A stretch of DNA of 34,300 nt from NCBI GenBank assembly GCA_027858735.1, contig JAQICC010000174.1, positions 1 through 34,300 on the forward strand, in the 5' to 3' direction. The first letter of the stretch is position 1, and the number at the start of each line of letters is the position of its first letter. This document shows positions 1 to 7,460 of this stretch, piece by piece. The DNA is from Salinivirgaceae bacterium. Its GTDB lineage: Bacteria > Bacteroidota > Bacteroidia > Bacteroidales > SZUA-534. The notes under the pieces were generated by a model. It saw nothing but the letters and a program-made list of their open reading frames with translations. It was not told the origin of the DNA and ran no database searches. Both the position numbers and the translations under genes were made by a program.

Positions 1-53
1 ATTAGGCGAGAGCCATTGAAAAAAAATTTATTATTAATTAAAAAAATTGAATT

Positions 54-290
54 ATGTCTGACGTTGCATCAAGAGTTAAAGCAATTATTGTTGACAAATT
101 AGGTGTTGATGAAAACGAAGTTACTCCAGAAGCTAGCTTCACAAACGATTTGGGAGCTGACTCTCTTGACACTGTAGAATTAATTATGGAATTCGAAAAA
201 GAATTCAATATTGCTATTCCTGACGATCAAGCTGAAAAAATTTCAACTGTTGGTGAGGCAATATCACATATTGACGAAAACGTTAAGTAG
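54..290 (+). CDS. acpP: Acyl carrier protein
   Basis: Small acidic carrier that holds growing fatty acyl chains on a phosphopantetheine arm in type II fatty acid synthesis in the cytoplasm. The 78-residue length is typical. The attachment motif [10 protein letters not shown] is present, with Ser37 as the modified serine, and the protein is rich in Asp and Glu. The ATG start follows an A-rich stretch with no clear Shine-Dalgarno, as is usual in Bacteroidota. fabF follows after 36 bases on the same strand, so the two are very likely co-transcribed. The 53 bases before it hold no recognisable gene. Confidence 0.98.
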   Translation: MSDVASRVKAIIVDKLGVDENEVTPEASFTNDLGADSLDTVELIMEFEKEFNIAIPDDQAEKISTVGEAISHIDENVK

Positions 291-326
291 TTAAATCAAA
301 ATTGCAGTTTTAAATTTAGACACATT

Positions 327-1574
327 ATGGAATTAAAGAGAGTTGTAGTTACAGGAATTGGAACAATTAATCCATTAGGGAAAAACCTTGCCGAAACATG
401 GGATAGTTTGAAAAATGGTATTGGTGGTTCTGATAAAATTACACGCTTCGATGCGTCTAAATTTAAAACGCAATTTGCTTGTGAAGTAAAAAATTACAAC
501 CCTTTAGATTACTTTGACCGAAAAGAAGCACGCAAACTTGATATGTATGCACAATTTGCAATAATAGCTGCCACTGAAGCAGTAGAGGATGCTAAATTTG
601 ATGACCATATTGACAAAGACAGGGTTGGTGTTATTTGGTCGTCAGGTATTGGCGGGTTAATGTCTTTTCAAGACGAATGCTTAAATTTTGCAGCCGGTGA
701 CGGCACTCCTCGGTATAATCCATTTTTTATACCAAAAATGATTTCGGATATTGCTGCAGGGCAAATCTCCATTAAATATGGCTTTCACGGACCAAACTTC
801 GGAATTGTATCAGCTTGTGCTTCATCAACCAATGCTATTGGTGACGCCTTTAATTACATTCGCCTAGGTAAAGCTGATGTTTTTGTAACTGGTGGTTCTG
901 AAGCAACAATTTATGCTTCTGGTATTGGTGGTTTTAACTCAATGCAGGCACTTTCAACAAATAACGACGAATACAAAACAGCGTCTCGTCCGTTCTGTAA
1001 AACCCGCGATGGTTTTGTAATGGGCGAAGGCGGTGCCGGACTTATACTTGAAGAATACGAGCACGCCAAAGCTCGTGGAGCTAAAATTTACGCCGAAGTT
1101 GGTGGTGTTGGTTTCTCAGGAGATGCATATCATTTAACAGCTACTCACCCAGAAGGTTTAGGTGCTGCAAAATGTATGAATGAAGCTTTATTAGATGCCC
1201 AAATGCAACCAGAAAATCTTGACTATGTTAATGTTCATGGCACATCAACTCCAGTTGGAGATGTTCCTGAAACATTAGCCATTAAGAAGGTATTTGGTGA
1301 ACATGCTTACAAAATAAATATCAGTTCTACTAAATCAATGACTGGTCATCTTTTAGGAGCTGCCGGTGCACTGGAATCAATTGCTGTAATAATGGCAATT
1401 AATCACGGTACTATTCCTCCAACAATTAACCACAAGGAGAAAGACCCAAATATTGATGAAAAATTAAACTTGACCTTACATACTGCACAAAAACGCGAAG
1501 TTAGAGCTGCTTTAAGTAACACTTTTGGTTTTGGTGGCCACAATGCTTCGGTAATTTTTAAAAAATTTGAATAA
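327..1574 (+). CDS. fabF: 3-oxoacyl-ACP synthase II (KAS II)
   Basis: Condenses malonyl-ACP with acyl-ACP in fatty acid elongation. The 415 residues match the usual FabF length. The Cys-His-His triad is visible: Cys164 in VSACASSTNAIG, His304 in VNVHGTSTPVGD and His341 in KSMTGHLLGAAGA, with the conserved Lys336 just before the last. The C-terminus carries the usual FGFGGHNASVIF motif. It lies between acpP (36 bases upstream) and rnc (6 bases downstream), the standard Bacteroidota acpP-fabF-rnc operon. The cysteine and two histidines separate it from FabH (Cys-His-Asn). FabB is a less likely alternative given the length and the acpP linkage. Confidence 0.97.
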   Translation: MELKRVVVTGIGTINPLGKNLAETWDSLKNGIGGSDKITRFDASKFKTQFACEVKNYNPLDYFDRKEARKLDMYAQFAIIAATEAVEDAKFDDHIDKDRVGVIWSSGIGGLMSFQDECLNFAAGDGTPRYNPFFIPKMISDIAAGQISIKYGFHGPNFGIVSACASSTNAIGDAFNYIRLGKADVFVTGGSEATIYASGIGGFNSMQALSTNNDEYKTASRPFCKTRDGFVMGEGGAGLILEEYEHAKARGAKIYAEVGGVGFSGDAYHLTATHPEGLGAAKCMNEALLDAQMQPENLDYVNVHGTSTPVGDVPETLAIKKVFGEHAYKINISSTKSMTGHLLGAAGALESIAVIMAINHGTIPPTINHKEKDPNIDEKLNLTLHTAQKREVRAALSNTFGFGGHNASVIFKKFE

Positions 1575-1580
1575 ACAAAT

Positions 1581-2309
1581 TTGATAAAAGGATTCCTTTC
1601 ATTCCACTTTAAGCGCTTATTAAGCACTGATAAAGGGTTTCATGATGAACTCCGTAAAATTACTGGACTTTTCCCTGGTAATGAAGAGCTTTACAAACTA
1701 GCATTCATACACAAATCGGCATCATTACGTTTACCCGATGGCTTAGTAATAAATAATGAACGCTTAGAATTTTTAGGCGATGCTATTCTAGATGCAGTTA
1801 TTGCTGAATACTTGTATTCAAAATTTCCTAACGAAAAAGAAGGCTTTTTAACACAAACCCGATCAAAAATGGTAAATGGCGACTACTTAGGCCAACTTGC
1901 TATTCAACTGGGATTAGAAAAGTTTATTATTTCGCATGCCCACAATTTCAATTCAAATAAAAGTATTTTAGGCGATGCCTTTGAAGCGTTAATTGGTGCA
2001 ATATACTTAGACCATGGTTACAAAGCGGTAAAAAGATTTGTGTTTAAGCAACTGCTAAAAAAACATATTGACCTTAGCCAATTATTATTAACCGAAACCA
2101 ACTATAAAAGCCGATTAATTGAATGGGCTCAAAAAGATAGAAAAGAGGTGACTTTTAATACTGAATTAGAAGAAACTGAGGGTACGCTACCTGAATTTAT
2201 AAGTTTTGCTAAAGTTAATGATGAAATAATTGCCAAAGGGCACGGATGCTCAAAAAAAGAAGCTGAACAAAATGCTGCCAAAAATACTTTGAAGAAACTT
2301 ATCAAGTAG
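1581..2309 (+). CDS. rnc: Ribonuclease III
   Basis: Double-strand-specific endoribonuclease for rRNA and mRNA processing. The 242 residues hold an N-terminal RNase III domain (about residues 20-160) with the signature NERLEFLGDAILDAV and the second acidic motif LGDAFEALIGAIYLD. A C-terminal dsRNA-binding domain (about 175-242) ends in GCSKKEAEQNAAKNTLKKL. The start is a TTG. No in-frame ATG occurs before the catalytic domain, and the family's N-terminal helix (KGFHDELRKITGLFP) lies between the TTG and the signature, so TTG is the best start. It follows fabF by 6 bases and is probably translationally coupled. Confidence 0.96.
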   Translation: MIKGFLSFHFKRLLSTDKGFHDELRKITGLFPGNEELYKLAFIHKSASLRLPDGLVINNERLEFLGDAILDAVIAEYLYSKFPNEKEGFLTQTRSKMVNGDYLGQLAIQLGLEKFIISHAHNFNSNKSILGDAFEALIGAIYLDHGYKAVKRFVFKQLLKKHIDLSQLLLTETNYKSRLIEWAQKDRKEVTFNTELEETEGTLPEFISFAKVNDEIIAKGHGCSKKEAEQNAAKNTLKKLIK

Positions 2310-2327
2310 ATTCTTATAAAAGAATCT
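2308..2327 (+). terminator. Hairpin at the rnc stop codon
   Basis: A perfect 8-bp stem AGATTCTT/AAGAATCT with a 4-base loop begins at the last base of the rnc stop codon. No T-run follows, so it is an mRNA 3' stem or a weak terminator rather than a classical intrinsic terminator. It separates the acpP-fabF-rnc operon from the next gene, which has its own promoter-like element. Confidence 0.4.
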
Positions 2328-2370
2328 AAATCAACATTCTTAGGGAAAAATATTTTCTGAATAATTCTAT

Positions 2371-2405
2371 TTTGACCGGAAATTAATCTTGTTTTTGTAT
2401 TTTTG
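2371..2405 (+). promoter_or_regulatory. Putative Bacteroidota promoter before the IPExxxVDY gene
   Basis: TATTTTTG at 2398-2405 fits the Bacteroidota -7 consensus TAnnTTTG. TTTG at 2371-2374 could serve as the -33 element, 27 bases upstream. The -7 element ends 16 bases before the ATG at 2422. Identified by pattern only. Confidence 0.4.
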
Positions 2406-2421
2406 GCTCGATCTTTAAAAT

Positions 2422-2850
2422 ATGAGTAAAGCAATTAAACTAAAATTTGAACCCAACTACGAGTTTACTTTAATAGGTTTGGTAACTACTGAACCCATTT
2501 ATAAAATAAGCTGGCATTTAAATGAACAGCTTAATATTTTATTAAAAGAAACCAACCCACTTCAAGCCTATCAAACAAAAAGGCAGACCGTTCAAGAATT
2601 CTCAAAATTTTCATTTTTCACTCCTGAAGAAACAAATTATCACCTTATACAAAATAAAGGACAGCAAGGGATACTAATTGAAGAGCAAAAACAAATTGAT
2701 TATTGGTTGAAAATTGAAAGATGTTCAATTCGTTCTGAAGTAATTGTGGAAAAAATTAAAAGATTAAAAAATGTAACCCTGGCCTTTGATATAAAACCAG
2801 GTTCACTAAAATCAAAAAATCGTTTTATTTTTTCCGAAGAAGAAATCTAA
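2422..2850 (+). CDS. IPExxxVDY family protein
   Basis: A 142-residue protein with no signal peptide, resembling the uncharacterised IPExxxVDY family found almost only in Bacteroidota, which commonly lies next to rnc. The N-terminal part (NYEFTLIGLVTTEPIYKISWHL) and the position after rnc fit the family. The name-giving motif is altered here: the segment reads GILIEEQKQIDYWLKI, with IEE for IPE and IDY for VDY. The family's function is unknown. In relatives pyruvate kinase often follows; here it is absent, and the stop codon overlaps that of the convergent DUF2147 gene. Confidence 0.75.
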   Translation: MSKAIKLKFEPNYEFTLIGLVTTEPIYKISWHLNEQLNILLKETNPLQAYQTKRQTVQEFSKFSFFTPEETNYHLIQNKGQQGILIEEQKQIDYWLKIERCSIRSEVIVEKIKRLKNVTLAFDIKPGSLKSKNRFIFSEEEI

Positions 2851-3269
2851 AGACGAATCCATTCTTGAGTACGAAATAGGAATCCAATATAACCTCTTAC
2901 TTGCAGCTTATCTTCTTCTTCCCATATTTTACAATCGTATAACTTTCCAATTTCAGGGTCTAAAATACCGTCATCACCTTCATACGCATCATCATCTAAC
3001 TCTAAACCAGTAATAATCTCCATCCCCAATATCTTTTCCCCTTTACGATGGTCGGTACACTCAGTGCAAAGTTTATTTGGATCGGAATCTGGTTTTAATT
3101 CTACTATTTTACCATATAGTTTTCCTCCCCTAATCGTAATTTCAACTATCGATTTCATTTCACCAGTTTCATCATCAATAGTTTTCCACTTGCCTTCAAC
3201 TTTACCCTGTGCAAAAAGGCCAAATGTGGCAAATAATACCGAAATAAATAATAATGCAATACGCTTCAT
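2847..3269 (-). CDS. Secreted DUF2147 family protein
   Basis: A 140-residue protein with a signal peptide (residues 1-20, ending LFATFGLFAQ), so probably periplasmic or secreted. The mature part follows the DUF2147 pattern: GKWKTIDDETGE near the start, a central GKLYGKIVEL, a Cys pair in LCTECTDHRKGEKILGMEI, then GILDPEIGKLYDCKIWEE and a closing VRGYIGFLFRTQEW. The domain is a small lipocalin-like beta fold of unknown function. Its stop codon (TAG, 2847-2849 on the minus strand) overlaps the stop of the convergent gene. The MFS transporter gene downstream (ending 3354) is on the same strand but lies upstream in transcription. Confidence 0.85.
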   Translation of the reverse strand: MKRIALLFISVLFATFGLFAQGKVEGKWKTIDDETGEMKSIVEITIRGGKLYGKIVELKPDSDPNKLCTECTDHRKGEKILGMEIITGLELDDDAYEGDDGILDPEIGKLYDCKIWEEEDKLQVRGYIGFLFRTQEWIRL

Positions 3270-3353
3270 CTGTTTATTATTTTAGTTTATATTTTTTAGG
3301 TTCACACAAAATACTAAATATTTATTATCAAAAAAAAGGTAATACGGAGCGAT

Positions 3354-4610
3354 CTAGTAATTATTTGCCTTAAACTTTGTTTTAAGGGTTATGAACGGTA
3401 CTAAAAAAAGTACAATTAGCCCAACAACTGTTAGCGCTTGCCATACTCCATATCGATCGGCTAAAAATCCAATAATTATTGCCAGAACACTAGCAAATAA
3501 CGAATCAAATAACGACTGAATAGATAAGGCTGTGGCCATAACCTCGTTTTCAACTTTTTCCGCTACTAATCCTGTACCAACAGGTTTTCTAATATTCTGA
3601 ACAATAAAAATTAATACGAATAAAACAGCAGCTAAACCTGCCATTGATTTATAAATAAAAAGGCCCGATAATAAACCCATAAAAATTCCTATAATCAGCG
3701 AATAATTCATTGTTTTTTCAGAACCCCCTAACCACAACATTAAATGGTTTGCATATCGTGAGGCTGCCGAAGACAATATATAAATTGCAAAATATACAAG
3801 CCCTAGTAATAGGGTTGATTTTCTGTCAGGATTAACATCAGTTAAAATAATTGTGGAACCTACAGCCAATAGAATTATGGGCTGCAAATAATCTTTTATA
3901 GCTTTGAAATACCCCTGAAATGTTGCCATGTTAAATAGAGCTTTCCATAACTGATCAGCTTTTGCTGATTGCTTTGAATTAGCGTAGAGAATTTTCATTC
4001 GCTGTTTTATACTTAAACTTTTTTCTACATGGATAGGCCCATCGAGCTTAGCCGGATAACTCCATATTAGCATAAAGTTCACTATATAAGGAACTGTAGA
4101 AGCCAAAAATATTATTTCATAATTCCCTGTAAAAATAACTATACCGGCTGCTAATAGGGATGATATGGCTGAACCAAGCTGTGACCACGATCGGGTATGA
4201 CCATAATAAGCTACTTTTTCTGATTGCCAACTGTTATGCTTTAAATAATCGAATATCATAGCTTTGTGAGTGCCTGTTCTAAGGGTATCGCCAAAACTAT
4301 AAAACAACATTCCTAGTAAAAGCAAGGCGTAACTGGTCGAATAATAAAATACAATAAATGATATTATATAGGTTAAAAACGAAGTCATTATGGTCTTTTT
4401 ACGCCCTAAAACATCAGCAATAACTCCGGTTGGTATTTCAAGAATATTAATGCTTATTTCGCGCAAAGCATATAATGTTCCTATTTGTAGAAAGCTAATG
4501 CCTTTACTTAAAAAGAAAAGCATTAAAAAGGGTTCAAAAAACTTTAAGTTCTTAAAAAACCCATAAAGACAAAATTTATAGTATTGTTTGTTTTTTTTGA
4601 ATTTGTTCAT
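3354..4610 (-). CDS. MFS transporter
   Basis: A 418-residue inner-membrane protein with about 12 hydrophobic segments. The loop between helices 2 and 3 carries the major facilitator motif A-like sequence GVIADVLGRKKTIM (about residues 62-75). A shorter related motif, GFLADRYGVWQ, sits near residue 385 in the C-terminal half. A central hydrophilic loop (around residues 190-220) separates the two six-helix halves. The substrate cannot be told from sequence; it could be an exporter of drugs or metabolites. It shares strand with the DUF2147 gene but the 84-base gap does not prove an operon. Confidence 0.85.
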   Translation of the reverse strand: MNKFKKNKQYYKFCLYGFFKNLKFFEPFLMLFFLSKGISFLQIGTLYALREISINILEIPTGVIADVLGRKKTIMTSFLTYIISFIVFYYSTSYALLLLGMLFYSFGDTLRTGTHKAMIFDYLKHNSWQSEKVAYYGHTRSWSQLGSAISSLLAAGIVIFTGNYEIIFLASTVPYIVNFMLIWSYPAKLDGPIHVEKSLSIKQRMKILYANSKQSAKADQLWKALFNMATFQGYFKAIKDYLQPIILLAVGSTIILTDVNPDRKSTLLLGLVYFAIYILSSAASRYANHLMLWLGGSEKTMNYSLIIGIFMGLLSGLFIYKSMAGLAAVLFVLIFIVQNIRKPVGTGLVAEKVENEVMATALSIQSLFDSLFASVLAIIIGFLADRYGVWQALTVVGLIVLFLVPFITLKTKFKANNY

Positions 4611-4666
4611 AAGGTATTGAGGGTATCTAAAAAGTATGTAAAACAGTAACCAAAAATTGTTTTTGT

Positions 4667-4766
4667 CTCTGTGTAACTTCGCACTTTCTTTTTAAAACTC
4701 TGTGTAACAGCTTTTTTAAAATTATAACACAAAGTTTCACAGCGGTTGCAAAGAGTCACGCAAAGA
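4667..4766. repeat. Degenerate intergenic repeat between the MFS gene and tdh
   Basis: CTCTGTGTAAC occurs twice, at 4667-4677 and 4698-4708. It is followed by an inverted, degenerate relative (TTTCACAGCGGTTGCAAAG and AGTCACGCAAAG, about 4735-4766). The tract has no open frame. It looks like a decayed copy of an intergenic repeat. Identity with copies elsewhere in the genome cannot be checked here. Confidence 0.4.
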
Positions 4767-4838
4767 CTTTTTAAACAACCTCCTTTAAAATAATTTTAAA
4801 CTTATGTGAAAATTTAACCCTGTCAACGTTAATGGATT

Positions 4839-5861
4839 CTAATCCCAACTCAGAAGCACCTTACCACAATTTCCCTCCTCCATAATATCAAATCCTTTCT
4901 GAAAATCGTCAATATGAAATCGGTGAGTTATCATGGGTGAAATATCTAAGCCCGACATTAACATTTGTTCCATATGGTACCAGGTTTCAAACATTTCGCG
5001 TCCATAAATACCTTTCATAGTGAGCCCTTTAAAAATAATGGTGTTCCAATCAACCGTTGTTGATTGGGGTAGTATGCCCAGTAACGAAATTTTACCCGAA
5101 TTATACATATGACCTACCAATTGATTAAATGCAACTGAAGAACCGGAACATTCCAACCCTATGTCGAAACCTATCATACCTAAATCATCCATTACTTCAC
5201 GTAAGTTCTCCTTTAACGGGTTTACCACTCTTGTTGCTCCCATTTTGAGGGCTAAATTAGCCCTATATGGACTGGTTTCTGTGGCAACTACATATCGAGC
5301 ACCTGCAAATTTTGCTACAGCAACAGCCAAACTTCCAATTAAACCTGCTCCCGTAATCAAAACATCTTCACCAATTAATGGAAACGAAAGTGCAGTATGG
5401 GTAGCATTTCCAAAGGGGTCCATTATAGCCAGTATCTCATCGGGGATGGATTTATTTATTCGCATAACATTACTGACTGGTACCTTTACATATTCAGCAA
5501 ATGAACCATTAATATTTACCCCTATACCTACGGTAGTTTCACAAATGTGCTGCCTGCCTCTTCGACAATTTCTACAATGGCCACAGGCTATGTGCCCTTC
5601 ACCAGTAACCCGGTCGCCTTCCTTAAATTCACTTACTTCGCTTCCAACATTGGCAACGTGCCCAACATATTCATGCCCCACCGTCATGCCAATGGGTATA
5701 GTTTTTTGAGCCCATTCGTCCCATTTATAAATATGAAGATCTGTTCCACATATAGCTGTTTTTGATACTTTAATAAGTACATCATTTGGCCCTACTACAG
5801 GAATGGGAACATCTTCCATCCAAATACCCTTTTCGGCTTTTGCTTTTATTAGTGCTTTCAT
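4839..5861 (-). CDS. tdh: L-threonine 3-dehydrogenase
   Basis: Zinc- and NAD-dependent medium-chain dehydrogenase that oxidises L-threonine to 2-amino-3-ketobutyrate. The 340 residues are within one of E. coli Tdh. Catalytic zinc ligands are seen in [10 protein letters not shown] (Cys38) and GHEYVG, and the structural zinc Cys4 cluster in [15 protein letters not shown] (about residues 93-107). The Rossmann motif is [12 protein letters not shown] (about 171-182). The C-terminal half holds the family pattern [15 protein letters not shown]. It is divergent from kbl, whose product uses its unstable product, which supports this call over sorbitol or other dehydrogenases. Confidence 0.95.
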   Translation of the reverse strand: MKALIKAKAEKGIWMEDVPIPVVGPNDVLIKVSKTAICGTDLHIYKWDEWAQKTIPIGMTVGHEYVGHVANVGSEVSEFKEGDRVTGEGHIACGHCRNCRRGRQHICETTVGIGVNINGSFAEYVKVPVSNVMRINKSIPDEILAIMDPFGNATHTALSFPLIGEDVLITGAGLIGSLAVAVAKFAGARYVVATETSPYRANLALKMGATRVVNPLKENLREVMDDLGMIGFDIGLECSGSSVAFNQLVGHMYNSGKISLLGILPQSTTVDWNTIIFKGLTMKGIYGREMFETWYHMEQMLMSGLDISPMITHRFHIDDFQKGFDIMEEGNCGKVLLSWD

Positions 5862-5946
5862 TATTTCAGGTTTTTAGCTTAATACGGCCTTAATTCTATT
5901 AAATTTAAATTTAAAACTAACTTAAGAAAACCAATCTGATAAACAA

Positions 5947-5961
5947 CATGTTTAAAACATG
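5947..5961. promoter_or_regulatory. 15-bp palindrome between tdh and kbl
   Basis: CATGTTTAAAACATG is a perfect palindrome with 7-base arms around one central base. It lies in the 173-base divergent promoter region, 86 bases before the tdh start and 35 bases upstream of the putative kbl -7 element. The position and symmetry fit a dimeric regulator's operator that could control both genes. The regulator is unknown. Confidence 0.4.
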
Positions 5962-5995
5962 CTTCAAATCATGAATTAAAACCTGTATTTTAAAT

Positions 5996-6003
5996 TAAAT
6001 TTG
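5996..6003 (+). promoter_or_regulatory. Putative -7 element of the kbl promoter
   Basis: TAAATTTG matches the Bacteroidota -7 consensus TAnnTTTG and lies 32 bases before the kbl ATG. No convincing -33 TTTG is seen at the usual distance. Confidence 0.4.
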
Positions 6004-6034
6004 TTCTTGTATTAATGCATTTAATTTTTTAGCT

Positions 6035-7225
6035 ATGTATACCGAATTTCAACACCACTTGAGAAAAGAACTTGCCGATATTTCAAATGCCGGTTTATAT
6101 AAAAAAGAACGAATAATCATTTCGCCCCAAGGTGCCGAAATTGAAATTGAGAGCGGACAAAAAGTATTGAATTTTTGCGCCAATAATTATCTGGGACTTT
6201 CAAACAATTCTGAATTGATTAATGCGGCAAAAAAAGCTCTTGATAGCCATGGCTATGGAATGTCGTCGGTTAGGTTTATTTGTGGTACTACCGATGTTCA
6301 TAAAGAACTAGAACAAAAAATTGCTGAGTTTTTCGGTACAGAGGATACCATTTTATATGCCGCTTGTTTTGATGCCAATGGGGGGGTTTTTGAACCTTTG
6401 CTGGCTAAAGAAGATGCCATAATTTCAGACTCGCTAAATCACGCTTCAATTATTGATGGTGTTCGTTTATGCAAGGCGCAACGCTACCGCTACAAAAATG
6501 CCGATATGGATGATTTGGAAGAACAATTAAAATTATCTCAAGCCCAGCGTTTCAGAATTATTGTTACCGATGGAGTTTTCTCAATGGATGGAAATGTGCC
6601 CCCCATGAATCAAATATTGGAATTAGCCGAAAAATACAATGCCATGGTTATGATTGACGAAAGTCATTCGGCTGGTGTCGTAGGAAAAACCGGACGAGGA
6701 GTAACCGAGCTTTTTAATTGCCGTGGTAAAGCCGAAATAATTACAGGCACACTTGGAAAAGCTTTTGGCGGAGCAATTGGTGGTTTTACTACCGGGAAAA
6801 AAGAAATTATTGACATGCTAAGACAACGATCGAGGCCCTACTTATTCTCAAACTCAATTCCTCCTCTTGTTGCAGCTGCAGGTGTACAAATGGTAAAGAT
6901 GATGAGTGAAACCAACGAACTTCAAGATAAACTACATGCCAATACTGAATATTTTAACACCGAAATGCAAAAAGCAGGTTTCGATATTAAGCCCACACAA
7001 AGTGCTATTTGTGCAGTCATGCTTTATGACGCAAAATTGTCTCAGAAATTTGCGGCCAATTTACTTAAGGAGGGCATCTATGTAATAGGTTTTTACTTCC
7101 CTGTTGTTCCGAAAAATGAAGCTCGTATTCGTGTTCAACTTTCAGCTGCACATGAAAAAGAACATCTTAATAAAGCCATTGCCGCATTTAAAAAAGTGGG
7201 GAAAGATTTGGGGGTCTTAAATTAA
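6035..7225 (+). CDS. kbl: Glycine C-acetyltransferase (2-amino-3-ketobutyrate CoA ligase)
   Basis: PLP enzyme of the alpha-oxoamine synthase family that cleaves 2-amino-3-ketobutyrate with CoA to glycine and acetyl-CoA. The 396 residues match KBL. Visible motifs are the N-terminal FCANNYLGLSNN, SVRFICGTTDVHKELE, the cofactor-contacting MIDESHSAGVVGKTGRG, and the PLP lysine Lys242 in TGTLGKAFGGAIGG. The paralogues BioF and serine palmitoyltransferase share this fold. The divergent tdh neighbour and the length favour KBL. In E. coli kbl and tdh form one operon; here they are divergent. Confidence 0.95.
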   Translation: MYTEFQHHLRKELADISNAGLYKKERIIISPQGAEIEIESGQKVLNFCANNYLGLSNNSELINAAKKALDSHGYGMSSVRFICGTTDVHKELEQKIAEFFGTEDTILYAACFDANGGVFEPLLAKEDAIISDSLNHASIIDGVRLCKAQRYRYKNADMDDLEEQLKLSQAQRFRIIVTDGVFSMDGNVPPMNQILELAEKYNAMVMIDESHSAGVVGKTGRGVTELFNCRGKAEIITGTLGKAFGGAIGGFTTGKKEIIDMLRQRSRPYLFSNSIPPLVAAAGVQMVKMMSETNELQDKLHANTEYFNTEMQKAGFDIKPTQSAICAVMLYDAKLSQKFAANLLKEGIYVIGFYFPVVPKNEARIRVQLSAAHEKEHLNKAIAAFKKVGKDLGVLN

Positions 7226-7358
7226 GAAAAACAAAATTTTCCCTTTTATACTCACGGAAAAATCATACAATAATAATTCTGCATATCAACAGAACATTTT
7301 TAACTTACTAGCATATTTATAAATAGTTTAACTCATGACATCATGTAAACTTAATATA

Positions 7359-7382
7359 AACATTTGTAGAAATACAAATGTT
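7359..7382. promoter_or_regulatory. Perfect inverted repeat upstream of the histidine kinase
   Basis: Arms AACATTTGTA and TACAAATGTT (10 bp, perfect) flank a GAAA tetraloop. A second, smaller inverted repeat (CATGA/TCATG) lies at 7334-7345. No T-run follows on either strand, so an operator or an mRNA leader hairpin fits better than a terminator. It lies 134 bases after the kbl stop and 78 bases before the kinase start. Confidence 0.4.
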
Positions 7383-7460
7383 ATTGCATGAAAACACGCA
7401 TTATACAAAAATACTATAAGTAAAAATATTTGCTAACTTGTAATTAAAGAGTTTACTAAT

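Noticed and set aside
1581-2309. A later ATG start for rnc
   Set aside because: No in-frame ATG precedes the catalytic signature. The only way to keep the family's N-terminal helix is the TTG at 1581.
5161-5765. Plus-strand frame of 182 codons and a smaller one opposite tdh
   Set aside because: They lie fully inside tdh, which has all zinc and NAD motifs on the minus strand. The plus-strand translations show no domain.
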